Shown here: piece after piece, positions 14,282 through 21,000 of the stretch
Layout: each line of letters begins with the position of its first letter
How positions within the stretch are numbered: the first letter of the stretch is position 1
Origin: Myxococcales bacterium
GTDB taxonomy: Bacteria; Myxococcota; Polyangia; Polyangiales; Polyangiaceae
Assembly: GCA_020430865.1 (NCBI GenBank)
Contig: JAGQIY010001051.1
Span: forward strand, 1 to 21,000
DNA: 21,000 bases
Direction: 5' to 3'
Notes under the pieces: model-generated
Database searches by the model: none
The model's input: only the letters and a program-made list of their open reading frames with translations
What the model was told of the DNA's origin: nothing
Translations under genes and position numbers: made by a program

Positions 14282-16597
14282 ATGACCACTCGGAAGACTC
14301 GCACACGTTTCGCGTCGTGCCTGATGATGCTGATCGGCGCCGGATTGCTGGCTGGAACCGCTGGCGGCTGTTCGTCCTCTGCAGAAGACGAGGGGGCGGC
14401 CGGTGGCGCCTGCCTGAGCAACCGAGCGTTCTTCGCGCAGAAGGTGTGGGGGCCAGTGATCTCGAAGACCTGCATCAACTGCCATTCCCCGGACGGTGTG
14501 GCCGTGGAGGAAGGCGCGGAGCTTCAGCTCCTGCCGCCAGGCTATCCAGGTTTCCTGGACACGAACATGAAGGCCCTGGCCGAGATGGCCAAGATCGAGA
14601 GCGAAGGCAAGTCCGTGGTACTGCGGAAACCGCTGGGCGAGCTCGATCACGGCGGCGGGGTGCAGCTGGAGCCTGGAAGCAAGGAGTACGAGGCCCTGTC
14701 GGCGCTGGTCCAGCGTTTCCGTGAGGCAGAGAGCTGCCCGGAGACCGCCGCCACCGCGAGCTTCCCGGACGTGGACCTGCTCGGGGAGCTTGGAACGTTC
14801 CGCAAGGCCTCGTTGCAGTTGACGGGGAAGCTGCCGACCGCAGATGAGATCGAGGAACTGCGCGCGGGTGGCTTGGACGTGCTCCCCGGGAAACTCGACG
14901 CCTTGTTCGATGACCCGGCCTTCTACGACTGGCTCAAGCAGCAGTACAACGACCTGTTCCTCACGGATCGCTACCTCGCCTACAACGGCTACGCCCTGAA
15001 CATCCTGAACGACGCTCAATTTCCGTACGCCAGCGACGCGTACGACAACTTCAGCGACGAGGACAAGGCCAGGGCGAGTCGCGCGGTGGCCCGTGAACCG
15101 CTGGAGCTCATCGCCTATGTCGTGAAGAACGATCTCCCTTACTCCGAGATCCTCACCGCCGACTACACGATGATGAACCCGTTCTCGGCACCGATGTACA
15201 ACGCCCAGGTCGACTTCACGGACGCCGCGGACGAGACAGAGTTCAAGCCTGGTCATATCCAGGCACAGCTCGATACAGGGATGACCCCGTGGCCCACGGC
15301 AGGTCTCCTGACCTCGCCCATGTGGTTGAATCGCTTTCCGACCACGCCCACGAATCGCAATCGGCATCGCGCTCGCATGGTGATGCAGTTCTTCCTCGCG
15401 ACGGACATCCTGGCGGTCGTCAACCGCCCCATCAACGCCGAGGAGACCGCGAAGTACCAGAACCCGACGCGCGACGACCCCACCTGCACCGGCTGTCACC
15501 GGCAGATCGACCCCATCGCGGGTGCCTTCCAGAAATTCGACGACTACGACCAGGAGCGCTACCGACCCGATAGCAACTGGCATCCGGAGATGTTTCCGCC
15601 TGGATTCGGAAACGACGTGATGCAGACCAGCGATTTCGCTCAGGCGCCTGCGTGGCTCGCTCAGCACCTGGTTCAGGATCGCCGCTTCCCGCTGTCGGCC
15701 GTGCACACCATGTTCAAGGCGCTCACGGGCCACGCCCCGCTCGCCTACCCGGCGGACTCGGAGGCCGAGGATTTCGCTGATCAGCTGAAGGCGTGGGAAG
15801 CCCAGGACGCGACGTTCAGAGCAATCGTCGACAAGTTCGCGGACAGCAACTTCAACCTGAAGACCGTCATCCGGGAGATCATCCTCAGCCCGTACTATCG
15901 CGCGAGCGGAGCAAGCAAGCTCGAGCCTCAGCGCCAGACTCAGCTATCGAACGTCGGCACTGCCCGCTTCGAGTCGCCGGAGGGCCTCAGCAAGAAGATC
16001 GAGGCCGTAACCGGGTTCCCGTGGACGCGCGGCTGGGACAGCAAGTCGTACCTGATGACCGACTATCGCATCCTCTACGGAGGCATCGACTCGGACACGA
16101 TCACCCAGCGCCTGACCGCGCCGAACGGAGTCATGGCCAACGTCGTGTGGCGGATGGCGAACGAGGTTGCCTGCTCGTCCACGGCGTTCGACTTCACGCT
16201 GACGCCCCAGGGCCGCCATCTGTTCCCCTACGTCGAGCCCAGTCAGGCACCCGAGACGGAGACCGGGGACTCCGTTCCCGACGCGATCACCGACATCAAG
16301 AAGAACATCCAGTATCTCCACGCCCACTTCCTGGGCGAGGACCTAGCCCTCGACAACACCGAGATCGAGCGCACCTATCAGCTGTTCTACGAGACGTGGA
16401 AGGAAGGCGTGGGCAAGGTGCAATCCGGGGATCTCGAGAAGGGACTCGAGTGGCGCTGCCGCGCTCGAGTCGACCGGTTCACCGGGGCTGACCTGCCAGA
16501 AGGACAACGCCTCGAGCAGGACGAAAACTACGTGATCCGTGCCTGGATGGCCGTGATCACCTACCTCTTGTCGGACTACGGCTTCCTGCACGACTGA
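14282..16597 (+). CDS. DUF1592/DUF1588-family c-type haem lipoprotein (PSD-type)
   Basis: 771 aa from ATG 14282, with GAGGA at 14271-14275 as ribosome-binding site. The N-terminus is an export signal (basic MTTRKTRTRF, hydrophobic LMMLIGAGLLAG), probably lipoprotein type with Cys30 in TAGGCSSS, although the lipobox is weak. A first haem-type motif CINCH (64-68) lies in a cytochrome-like N-terminal domain. The middle contains the DUF1592-like helical region (ASLQLTGKLPTADEIEEL; LTADYTMMN). A second CTGCH (402-406) lies in the diagnostic DUF1588 segment TCTGCHRQIDPIAGAFQKFD. Families of this kind are known from Planctomycetes and Myxococcota, are exported, and are nearly always paired with DUF1501 or DUF1552 proteins, as here. 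Biochemical function is not established. The next gene follows after 15 nt. Confidence 0.88.
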   Translation: MTTRKTRTRFASCLMMLIGAGLLAGTAGGCSSSAEDEGAAGGACLSNRAFFAQKVWGPVISKTCINCHSPDGVAVEEGAELQLLPPGYPGFLDTNMKALAEMAKIESEGKSVVLRKPLGELDHGGGVQLEPGSKEYEALSALVQRFREAESCPETAATASFPDVDLLGELGTFRKASLQLTGKLPTADEIEELRAGGLDVLPGKLDALFDDPAFYDWLKQQYNDLFLTDRYLAYNGYALNILNDAQFPYASDAYDNFSDEDKARASRAVAREPLELIAYVVKNDLPYSEILTADYTMMNPFSAPMYNAQVDFTDAADETEFKPGHIQAQLDTGMTPWPTAGLLTSPMWLNRFPTTPTNRNRHRARMVMQFFLATDILAVVNRPINAEETAKYQNPTRDDPTCTGCHRQIDPIAGAFQKFDDYDQERYRPDSNWHPEMFPPGFGNDVMQTSDFAQAPAWLAQHLVQDRRFPLSAVHTMFKALTGHAPLAYPADSEAEDFADQLKAWEAQDATFRAIVDKFADSNFNLKTVIREIILSPYYRASGASKLEPQRQTQLSNVGTARFESPEGLSKKIEAVTGFPWTRGWDSKSYLMTDYRILYGGIDSDTITQRLTAPNGVMANVVWRMANEVACSSTAFDFTLTPQGRHLFPYVEPSQAPETETGDSVPDAITDIKKNIQYLHAHFLGEDLALDNTEIERTYQLFYETWKEGVGKVQSGDLEKGLEWRCRARVDRFTGADLPEGQRLEQDENYVIRAWMAVITYLLSDYGFLHD

Positions 16598-16612
16598 AGG
16601 AGCGAGAGAACC

Positions 16613-17920
16613 ATGCAACGACGACGCTTCCTACAAGCTGCGGCAGCCGCAGGGCTCGCCCTGACTGCACCATCCATCGTCTCCCGCGCTTCCGCGGGGG
16701 AACCATTCGCCGGTCCCTTCTGGATCCTGGTTCACGCCTCGGGTGGCTGGGATCCCACCTTGATGTTCGATCCGGTCATCAGCCCCGAACACACTCGCTC
16801 CTACTCCAGTGTGGCCAAGATCGGAAACATTCCGTACGCGCCGACCTCCACGGATCTATCCGAGCTCGAGTGGGAGAACGCCGAGAACTCGAACTGGATC
16901 CTCTCCAACGAGGCGTTCCTCAACAAGTACGCTGGCAAGATGACGCTGTTCAACGGCGTCGACACGAAGACCAACAACCATGACGCCGGAACCCGCAGCA
17001 TCTGGAGCGGGAAGACGCAGGAAGGCTACCCATCACTCGGCGCGCTGCTGGCGGCGAACAAGTCGCCCGGCGCGCCGATGGCGTTCTTGAGCAGTGGCGG
17101 GTACGACGCGACCGAGGGACTGATCGGGCTCACCCGCGTATCCAGCGTCGATGCGCTCACCCGAATCGCTCGCCCCAACCAGGTGGACGCCAACGACGCC
17201 AACTCTTCCACCTTCCACACACCGGAGACCTGGGGCCGCATTGCGCAGTTCCAGGCGGAGCGAGCCGAGCGCCTGCGCACGTCCTCCCAGCTCCTCAGGA
17301 AGCGGCGCGCGATCTCCGCTCTCGAGCTCGCTCGCTCGGGCGATGGTGAACTCGCCAAGCTGCAACTCCCCACGGAACTGGTCGACATCCCTTCGGGAGA
17401 TCTGGACGACCTGGAGCGCTTCATGCAGCAAGGGCAGATCGCGATCCACGCCTTCAAGAGCGGCCTGGGCGTCAGCGCGTCGCTGGGGCTGGGAGGCTTC
17501 GACACCCACGCGAACAACGATCGAGACCAGCGGCGCCGCCAGGCCATGCTGCTTGGGGGCATCGACTACCTGATGACCTACGCCGCGGCGCAGGGTCTCG
17601 GCGACAAGACCTTCGTGCTGGTCGGCTCCGACTTTGGCCGCAGCCCGTACAACGACCGCGACGGCAAGGATCACCACCCGATCTCGAGCTTCTTCGCGAT
17701 GGGACCAGGCATTCCGGGCGATCGGGTCATCGGCCAGACCACGGTGGAGCGCCTCCCCATGGCGGTGGATAGCGGCTCTCTGGCTCCCGTGGCCAAGGGC
17801 GGAACGGTGGTGACACCCGCTCACATCCAGCGCGCGCTACGGCGCCTGGCCGGAGTCGACGAATCCGACATCTCGGCCCAGTTCCCGCTCGAGGGGTCGG
17901 ACCTCCCCCTGTTCGGCTAG
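16613..17920 (+). CDS. DUF1501-family Tat-exported protein
   Basis: 435 aa from ATG 16613, with AAGGAG at 16597-16602 overlapping the stop codon region of the preceding gene. The N-terminus is a twin-arginine signal (QRRRFLQAAAAAGLALT, cleavage probably after SRASA near residue 28), so it is exported folded. DUF1501 landmarks: ILVHASGGWDPTLMFDP early, GLGGFDTHANNDRDQ (about residues 298-312), VLVGSDFGRSPYND (~338-351) and GKDHHPISSF followed by VIGQTT. The fold is related to alkaline phosphatase/sulfatase enzymes; the Asp/His-rich motifs may bind metal, but catalytic activity is not demonstrated for the family. It forms an operon with the DUF1592 gene and is followed by a strong terminator. 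Confidence 0.9.
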   Translation: MQRRRFLQAAAAAGLALTAPSIVSRASAGEPFAGPFWILVHASGGWDPTLMFDPVISPEHTRSYSSVAKIGNIPYAPTSTDLSELEWENAENSNWILSNEAFLNKYAGKMTLFNGVDTKTNNHDAGTRSIWSGKTQEGYPSLGALLAANKSPGAPMAFLSSGGYDATEGLIGLTRVSSVDALTRIARPNQVDANDANSSTFHTPETWGRIAQFQAERAERLRTSSQLLRKRRAISALELARSGDGELAKLQLPTELVDIPSGDLDDLERFMQQGQIAIHAFKSGLGVSASLGLGGFDTHANNDRDQRRRQAMLLGGIDYLMTYAAAQGLGDKTFVLVGSDFGRSPYNDRDGKDHHPISSFFAMGPGIPGDRVIGQTTVERLPMAVDSGSLAPVAKGGTVVTPAHIQRALRRLAGVDESDISAQFPLEGSDLPLFG

Positions 17921-17945
17921 GCCAGGTTCGAAGCACCAAGCAACG

Positions 17946-17977
17946 ACGCCTGGGTCGAAGACCCAGGCGTTTGCTTT
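17946..17977 (+). terminator. Intrinsic terminator of the DUF1592-DUF1501 operon
   Basis: A perfect 11-bp stem ACGCCTGGGTC (17946-17956) / GACCCAGGCGT (17960-17970) closes a 3-nt GAA loop and is followed by TTGCTTT. It begins 25 nt after the DUF1501 stop. It also sits 36 nt beyond the 3' end of the opposing tRNA gene and could slow transcription from that side. Confidence 0.85.
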
Positions 17978-18006
17978 GTCGCGAATGAGATCGCGGCGTT
18001 CGTTTG

Positions 18007-18079
18007 TGGAGCCGAGGGGGATCGAACCCCTGACCTCAAGACTGCCAGTCTAGCGCTCTCCCAGCTGAGCTACGGCCCC
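18007..18079 (-). tRNA. tRNA-Ala (anticodon GGC)
   Basis: A 73-nt cloverleaf read on the minus strand. The acceptor stem GGGGCCG / CGGCTCC contains the G3-U70 wobble pair, the alanine identity element. D arm GCTC AGCTGGGA GAGC; anticodon arm CTAGA / TCTTG (one T-T mismatch) around loop CTGGCAG, so the anticodon is GGC, reading GCC/GCU; T arm AGGGG TTCGATC CCCCT. The CCA end is not encoded: after A73 the DNA continues CAA. No integrase or attachment-site duplication is visible around it. Confidence 0.95.
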
Positions 18080-18128
18080 GAAAGGGACGCGGACTCTGAC
18101 ACGCATCCTGGGACTTGGCGAGACCTTT

Positions 18129-18194
18129 TTTCGGGTTCGGCAGCCGCACCTTTCGGGTTCGACAGCCGCACCTTTCCGGGTTCGAACAGCGCGC
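18129..18194. repeat. 22-bp tandem repeat (~2.7 copies) just upstream of tRNA-Ala
   Basis: Units TTT + CGGGTTCGRCAGCCGCACC at 18129-18150 and 18151-18172 differ by one base, and a degenerate third copy with a 1-nt insertion follows (18173-18194, CGGGTTCGAACAGCGCGC). It occupies the ~50-115 bp upstream of the tRNA 5' end and 10 bp beyond the 3' end of the next minus-strand gene. The GGTTCGA core resembles a tRNA T-loop. Confidence 0.8.
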
Positions 18195-18203
18195 GTCCGC
18201 TGC

Positions 18204-18650
18204 TCAGTGGCCGTGACCATCGCCGGCGCCGTGGCCCATGCCCTGGCCTTGGCCCAGACCCTGCCCACGTCCCTGTCCACGTCCGCTGCCGTCACCGCGA
18301 CCGCCGCCGGGGCGGCCGGCTCCCGCACCGCGAAGCTTGAGCTGGTCGATCAGCTTCTGAGCTGCTGCACGGGCTTGCTGAGGATCGACGTTGCCAGGAG
18401 TCGGGGGGGCAGGCTGAGCGACCGCCGCCGCTTCCGTTGCTGCGGTGTCTGGGGTGGTCGCCGGGGAAAGCTCCGGTTTGACGAGGTTTCCGGGGCCGTC
18501 GTCCGCCGCGATCGCGAAGATCCCCGCGAGCAGGAACAAGGCGCAACCAAGCAACGTCAGCCAGCCTGGCGTGCGCGGTTCGTCGCTGTCCAGCTCGTCG
18601 TCGTCGTGTTCTTCATGGCTGGCGTGCTCGTCGTGCGGTTCGGCTGACAT
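18204..18650 (-). CDS. Hypothetical single-pass protein with acidic/His-rich and Gly/Arg/Gln/His-rich tails
   Basis: 148 aa from ATG 18650, chosen over upstream GTG 18665 because GGAGAG lies at a suitable distance before the ATG. The N-terminal 25 residues are His/Asp/Glu-rich (HDEHASHEEHDDDELDSDE), followed by one membrane helix (~30-49, WLTLLGCALFLLAGIFAIAA). Next comes a Pro/Ala/Thr linker, a short helix (QQARAAAQKLIDQLKL), and a C-terminal ~40 residues of Gly with Arg, Gln and His (GRGQGRGQGLGQGQGMGHG, ending GDGHGH). It resembles no family I recognise. Both tails could bind metal ions, but that is inferred from composition only. It is transcribed toward the tRNA and diverges from the PhnD-like gene. 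Confidence 0.7.
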   Translation of the reverse strand: MSAEPHDEHASHEEHDDDELDSDEPRTPGWLTLLGCALFLLAGIFAIAADDGPGNLVKPELSPATTPDTAATEAAAVAQPAPPTPGNVDPQQARAAAQKLIDQLKLRGAGAGRPGGGRGDGSGRGQGRGQGLGQGQGMGHGAGDGHGH

Positions 18651-18993
18651 GCTTCTCTCCACCACGCGTCGGATGCGGGTCTCGTTTCTCTATTGGTGCG
18701 TCGTGCGTGGGTCAAGCGCGCTCCGCGACGCACCATCGTCTCGGCATGTTTCCCTCGCTGCCTTCCAATGCCTTCGAACCGCGCTATAGCAGGGTGTTGA
18801 AAAACACCCTGCCATCAGTACCGCCGTGCCCGCGCAGACTCGTGCCAGATCTGGCTCTCGCACTGTGTGTTCGATGCGCCCATCCCTCCTCACACAACGG
18901 CGATCTTGCGAGAGCAAGGGCGCTCACTCCGCGCGGATCAGCACGCGGGCTGCTGGAAGACGCAGCTCCTGAGCAGCCTGATAGGATAGCGAC
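18651..18993. promoter_or_regulatory. Divergent spacer with two perfect 10-bp inverted repeats
   Basis: 343 bp with no credible gene between two divergent starts. It holds TGGTGCGTCG (18694-18703) / CGACGCACCA (18726-18735) with a 22-nt centre, and GCAGGGTGTT (18789-18798) / AACACCCTGC (18803-18812) closing a GAAA tetraloop. TATAGC at 18785-18790 is a weak -10-like box on the plus strand. Promoters for both flanking genes must lie here, but I cannot place them firmly. Confidence 0.5.
18789..18812. repeat. Perfect 10-bp hairpin with GAAA tetraloop
   Basis: Arms GCAGGGTGTT and AACACCCTGC are exact reverse complements around GAAA. There is no T-run on either side, so it does not look like an intrinsic terminator. 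The GTTGAAAAAC core also resembles ends of some insertion sequences, but no transposase or second copy is present. Confidence 0.8.
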
Positions 18994-19785
18994 GTGACCA
19001 CGCTGTCTCTGGGGGTCGTTGCCGGCAACGAACGGACGGCGGATGCGCTGAGGGAGTTTGGCCATGCTCTCGAGGGCAGCACAGGGCTCTCGGTGGAGAC
19101 CTGCACGCTGCCTGACAACGAGGCGTTGCTCGCCGCGATCGCCGCGGCGGAGCTGGACGTCGCATGGGCGCCTCCGTTGGTGGCCCTCGAGCTCCAGCAA
19201 CGTCAGCTTGCCGAGCCGTGGCTCGTGGTGCAGCGCGGCTTCAGCGCTGGCTACCACTCGGCGCTGTTCGTTCGCGCCGATTCGACGCTGCACGAGGTGG
19301 CCGACCTGCGGAGCACACGCGTTGCCTGGGTGAACCGGGATTCCGCGTCCGGGTTCGTTGCGCCGCGATGGCGCCTGCGCGGGCTTGGCTACGACCCCGA
19401 GGCCCTGTTCTCCGAAGAGCGCTACCTGGGCAATCACCTCAAGGTTGCCGAAGCCGTCCTTGCCGGAGACGTCGACGTGGGCGCGACCCACATCGCCGTG
19501 GACCCGAACACCGGCCAGCTTCGGTCGGCGCCATGGCTGGAGGTCGGCGCGGACGCCCGAGACGTGCGGGTGATCGTGCTGATCGGTCCCATCCCCGGAG
19601 ACGTCATCGTGGGTGCGTCGAGGTTGCCAGTCGCCACACGACAGCGGTTCACTGCCGCGCTGCTCGCCTTGCCCCTCGCAGCGCGGCCCTACGCCGAGGC
19701 GGTGTTTCAAGCTCATCGCTTCGACCCCGCCCCTCGAGGCCATCTCGACCTGCTCAGGGGGCTGGCTCGGGATGGCAGGCGCTGA
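18994..19785 (+). CDS. PhnD/phosphonate-binding-like periplasmic-binding-fold protein without signal peptide
   Basis: 263 aa from GTG 18994. The pattern fits the PhnD-like (PF12974-type) type II binding fold: TLSLGVVAGNERTADALREF at the start, DVAWAPPLVALELQQRQLAE at ~54-73, YHSALFVRADSTLHEVADLR at ~87-106, RVAWVNRDSASGFVAPRWRL at ~108-127 and AVLAGDVDVGATHIAVDP at ~151-168. Transport-linked members are exported, but here the first residues are already strand 1 of the fold, so the protein is probably cytosolic. There are no ABC permease or ATPase genes beside it. The Ser/Thr kinase starts 70 nt downstream on the same strand, which makes a sensory role at least as likely as a transport role. 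The ligand cannot be read from sequence. Confidence 0.72.
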   Translation: MTTLSLGVVAGNERTADALREFGHALEGSTGLSVETCTLPDNEALLAAIAAAELDVAWAPPLVALELQQRQLAEPWLVVQRGFSAGYHSALFVRADSTLHEVADLRSTRVAWVNRDSASGFVAPRWRLRGLGYDPEALFSEERYLGNHLKVAEAVLAGDVDVGATHIAVDPNTGQLRSAPWLEVGADARDVRVIVLIGPIPGDVIVGASRLPVATRQRFTAALLALPLAARPYAEAVFQAHRFDPAPRGHLDLLRGLARDGRR

Positions 19786-19855
19786 GAATCCGCAGTTCTT
19801 GACCCTGCACCGCCGGCAACCCTAACCTGCTCCAGGGCGCGGAGCCCGTTACGAC

Positions 19856-21000
19856 ATGGCACAGCAGCAACAGCGCTATCGCGTCGTCCAACGCATCGCC
19901 GCGGGCGGAATGGCCGAGGTGTTCCGTGCCGAGAGCGCGGGCCTCGAAGGGTTCAAGAAGAAGGTCGCGATCAAGCGCGTCCTGCCTCACCTATCGGAGA
20001 AGAAGCAGTTCATCGGGATGTTCCTGGATGAGGCGCGTCTGAGCGCTCACCTGTCCCACTCGAACTGCGTTCAAGTCTTCGATATCGGTGTCGGCGACAA
20101 CACCTACTTCATCGTCATGGAGTTCGTGGATGGCGCCGACTTGAAGGCGACCATCGAGTACACCAGAAAGCACTTCCGCAGTTTCCCCGTGGAAGAAGCC
20201 GTGGCTATCTGCGTGAAGATCTGCGAGGGCCTCGCCTACGCGCACGAACTGAAGGACGACAACGGCGAACCTCTGAACATCGTCCACCGCGACATGTCAC
20301 CGCCGAACGTCTTGATCACTCGCTATGGCGAGGTGAAGATCGTGGACTTCGGCCTGGCCAAGGCCAACAGTCAGCTCGAACACAGCGAGCCTGGCATAAT
20401 CAAGGGCAAGTTCAGTTACCTGTCACCAGAGGCTGCGCTCGGCCACGCCGTCGACGCGCGCACCGACGTGTTCGCCGTGGGTATCATCCTGTGGGAGATG
20501 CTCGCGGGGCGAAGGCTCTTTCTCGGGGAAACGGATCTCGAGACGGTGCGCCAGGTCCAGGCTGCCAAGATTCCGAGCATCCGTGAGCTGAACCCGGAGG
20601 TCCCGCCAGAGCTCGAGCAGGTGCTGCTCGCGTCGCTGGCGCGCGATCCTGCCGTTCGTTACCAGACCGCGCGAGACCTCGGGCGCGACCTCAATGAAAT
20701 CCTGTTCCGTACCGGCCGCGCGGTGTCCGCCTTCGACATCGCGACTCTGGTGCAGCAGGTCATGGACGCGCGTGACCATGAGAAGCAGCAGCGTCCGAAG
20801 GACAAGGCATCCATCATCGGCGAGCTGATCGATGATGCCTTGTTCGAGTTCACCTCACTCGAGGAAGGCGAGGAGGGTGATCGCAGCACCGCGGGAGACC
20901 TGGGAGCAGCGCCGCTGAACCTGGGCTCATTCGAGAACGTGGGCGACTGGGCTTCGGACCTAGAGGACATTGCGGGCAGCCTGCCACCGACCTCGTTCCA
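19856..21000 (+). CDS. Eukaryotic-type Ser/Thr protein kinase, 3' end outside window
   Basis: ATG 19856; 381 complete codons before the right edge. An N-terminal kinase domain (~8-285) shows the Gly-rich loop IAAGGMAEVF (14-23), ATP-binding Lys40 in VAIK, the helix-C Glu59, the catalytic loop HRDMSPPNV (144-152), DFG (164-166) and the activation/P+1 segment KGKFSYLSPEAALG, with DVFAVGIILWEML after it. All catalytic residues are present, so it should be active. After ~300 the sequence becomes acidic and low-complexity (EEGEEGDRSTAGDLG), usual for the linker to a C-terminal domain not seen here. Kinases with this HRDxSPxN signature are expanded in myxobacteria. A possible -35 box TTGACC at 19799-19804 lies between it and the PhnD-like gene, so it may be cotranscribed or have its own promoter. 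Confidence 0.93.
   Translation, partial: MAQQQQRYRVVQRIAAGGMAEVFRAESAGLEGFKKKVAIKRVLPHLSEKKQFIGMFLDEARLSAHLSHSNCVQVFDIGVGDNTYFIVMEFVDGADLKATIEYTRKHFRSFPVEEAVAICVKICEGLAYAHELKDDNGEPLNIVHRDMSPPNVLITRYGEVKIVDFGLAKANSQLEHSEPGIIKGKFSYLSPEAALGHAVDARTDVFAVGIILWEMLAGRRLFLGETDLETVRQVQAAKIPSIRELNPEVPPELEQVLLASLARDPAVRYQTARDLGRDLNEILFRTGRAVSAFDIATLVQQVMDARDHEKQQRPKDKASIIGELIDDALFEFTSLEEGEEGDRSTAGDLGAAPLNLGSFENVGDWASDLEDIAGSLPPTSF

Noticed and set aside
14255..15733. 492-codon minus-strand ORF opposite the DUF1592 gene
   Set aside because: It is an antisense shadow of a well-supported gene with CxxCH motifs; its translation has no recognisable domain and such shadows are common in high-GC DNA.
17946..18079. 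tRNA-Ala as an integration site for a mobile element
   Set aside because: No integrase, no direct repeat of the tRNA 3' end and no composition break nearby.
18784..19743. 319-codon minus-strand ORF opposite the PhnD-like gene
   Set aside because: The plus-strand frame has clear binding-protein motifs; the antisense product does not.
1..21000. CRISPR array or classical toxin-antitoxin/restriction cluster
   Set aside because: No regularly spaced repeats with unique spacers, no Cas-like genes, and no nuclease gene beside the methyltransferase.

Overview
The window is high-GC bacterial DNA (by eye roughly two thirds G+C, with strong G/C preference at third codon positions). Its gene content fits a myxobacterium or close relative (Myxococcota, formerly Deltaproteobacteria). 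The pointers are a myxobacterial-style Ser/Thr kinase (HRDMSPPNV catalytic loop, GKFSYLSPE activation segment), a very long TPR protein, Gly-rich lipoproteins, and a DUF1592/DUF1588 plus DUF1501 gene pair. This placement is inferred from gene families; there is no rRNA here. I see no insertion sequence, integrase, prophage or CRISPR array.

Layout. (1) 1-3798, minus strand: a HemJ/CopD-like membrane protein, a 1001-aa TPR protein, and 3 nt after it the start of a Gly-rich lipoprotein that leaves the left edge. (2) 3799-7433, plus strand: tldD, an OmpR-type regulator with a degenerate receiver, and pdxA, joined by 23- and 29-nt overlaps. (3) 7408-8232, minus: an alpha/beta hydrolase whose 3' end overlaps pdxA by 26 nt and whose start lies 3 nt from the divergent start of (4), a lone TaqI/Eco57I-like adenine-specific DNA methyltransferase (8236-10320). 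A 29-codon membrane mini-ORF with a consensus Shine-Dalgarno lies antisense to the methyltransferase tail. (5) 10571-10969: a small PPOX-class F420/flavin-type oxidoreductase. (6) 11004-17920: a redox/export block consisting of a propeller plus di-heme cytochrome lipoprotein, an anchored hypothetical protein, a terminator and long leader, a DUF1592/1588 lipoprotein with two CxxCH motifs, and a Tat-exported DUF1501 protein, closed by a perfect 11-bp-stem terminator. (7) 17921-18993: tRNA-Ala(GGC) on the minus strand, a 22-bp tandem repeat just upstream of it, a His/Asp/Glu- and Gly-rich single-pass protein, and a divergent spacer with two perfect 10-bp inverted repeats. (8) 18994-21000, plus: a cytosolic PhnD-like periplasmic-binding-fold protein followed by a Ser/Thr kinase that runs off the right edge.

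How the parts may work together. The cytochrome block is probably an exported c-type redox system. The PhnD-like protein and the kinase may form a ligand-sensing and signalling pair. The tldD-regulator-pdxA overlaps suggest translational coupling. Most of the window is recognisable. The least explained items are the pseudo-receiver regulator, the kinase/binding-protein pair, the structured leader before the DUF1592 gene, the tRNA-adjacent tandem repeat, the two perfect hairpins at 18694-18812, and the mini membrane ORF at 10243-10332. I found no clear candidate for a wholly new multi-gene system.
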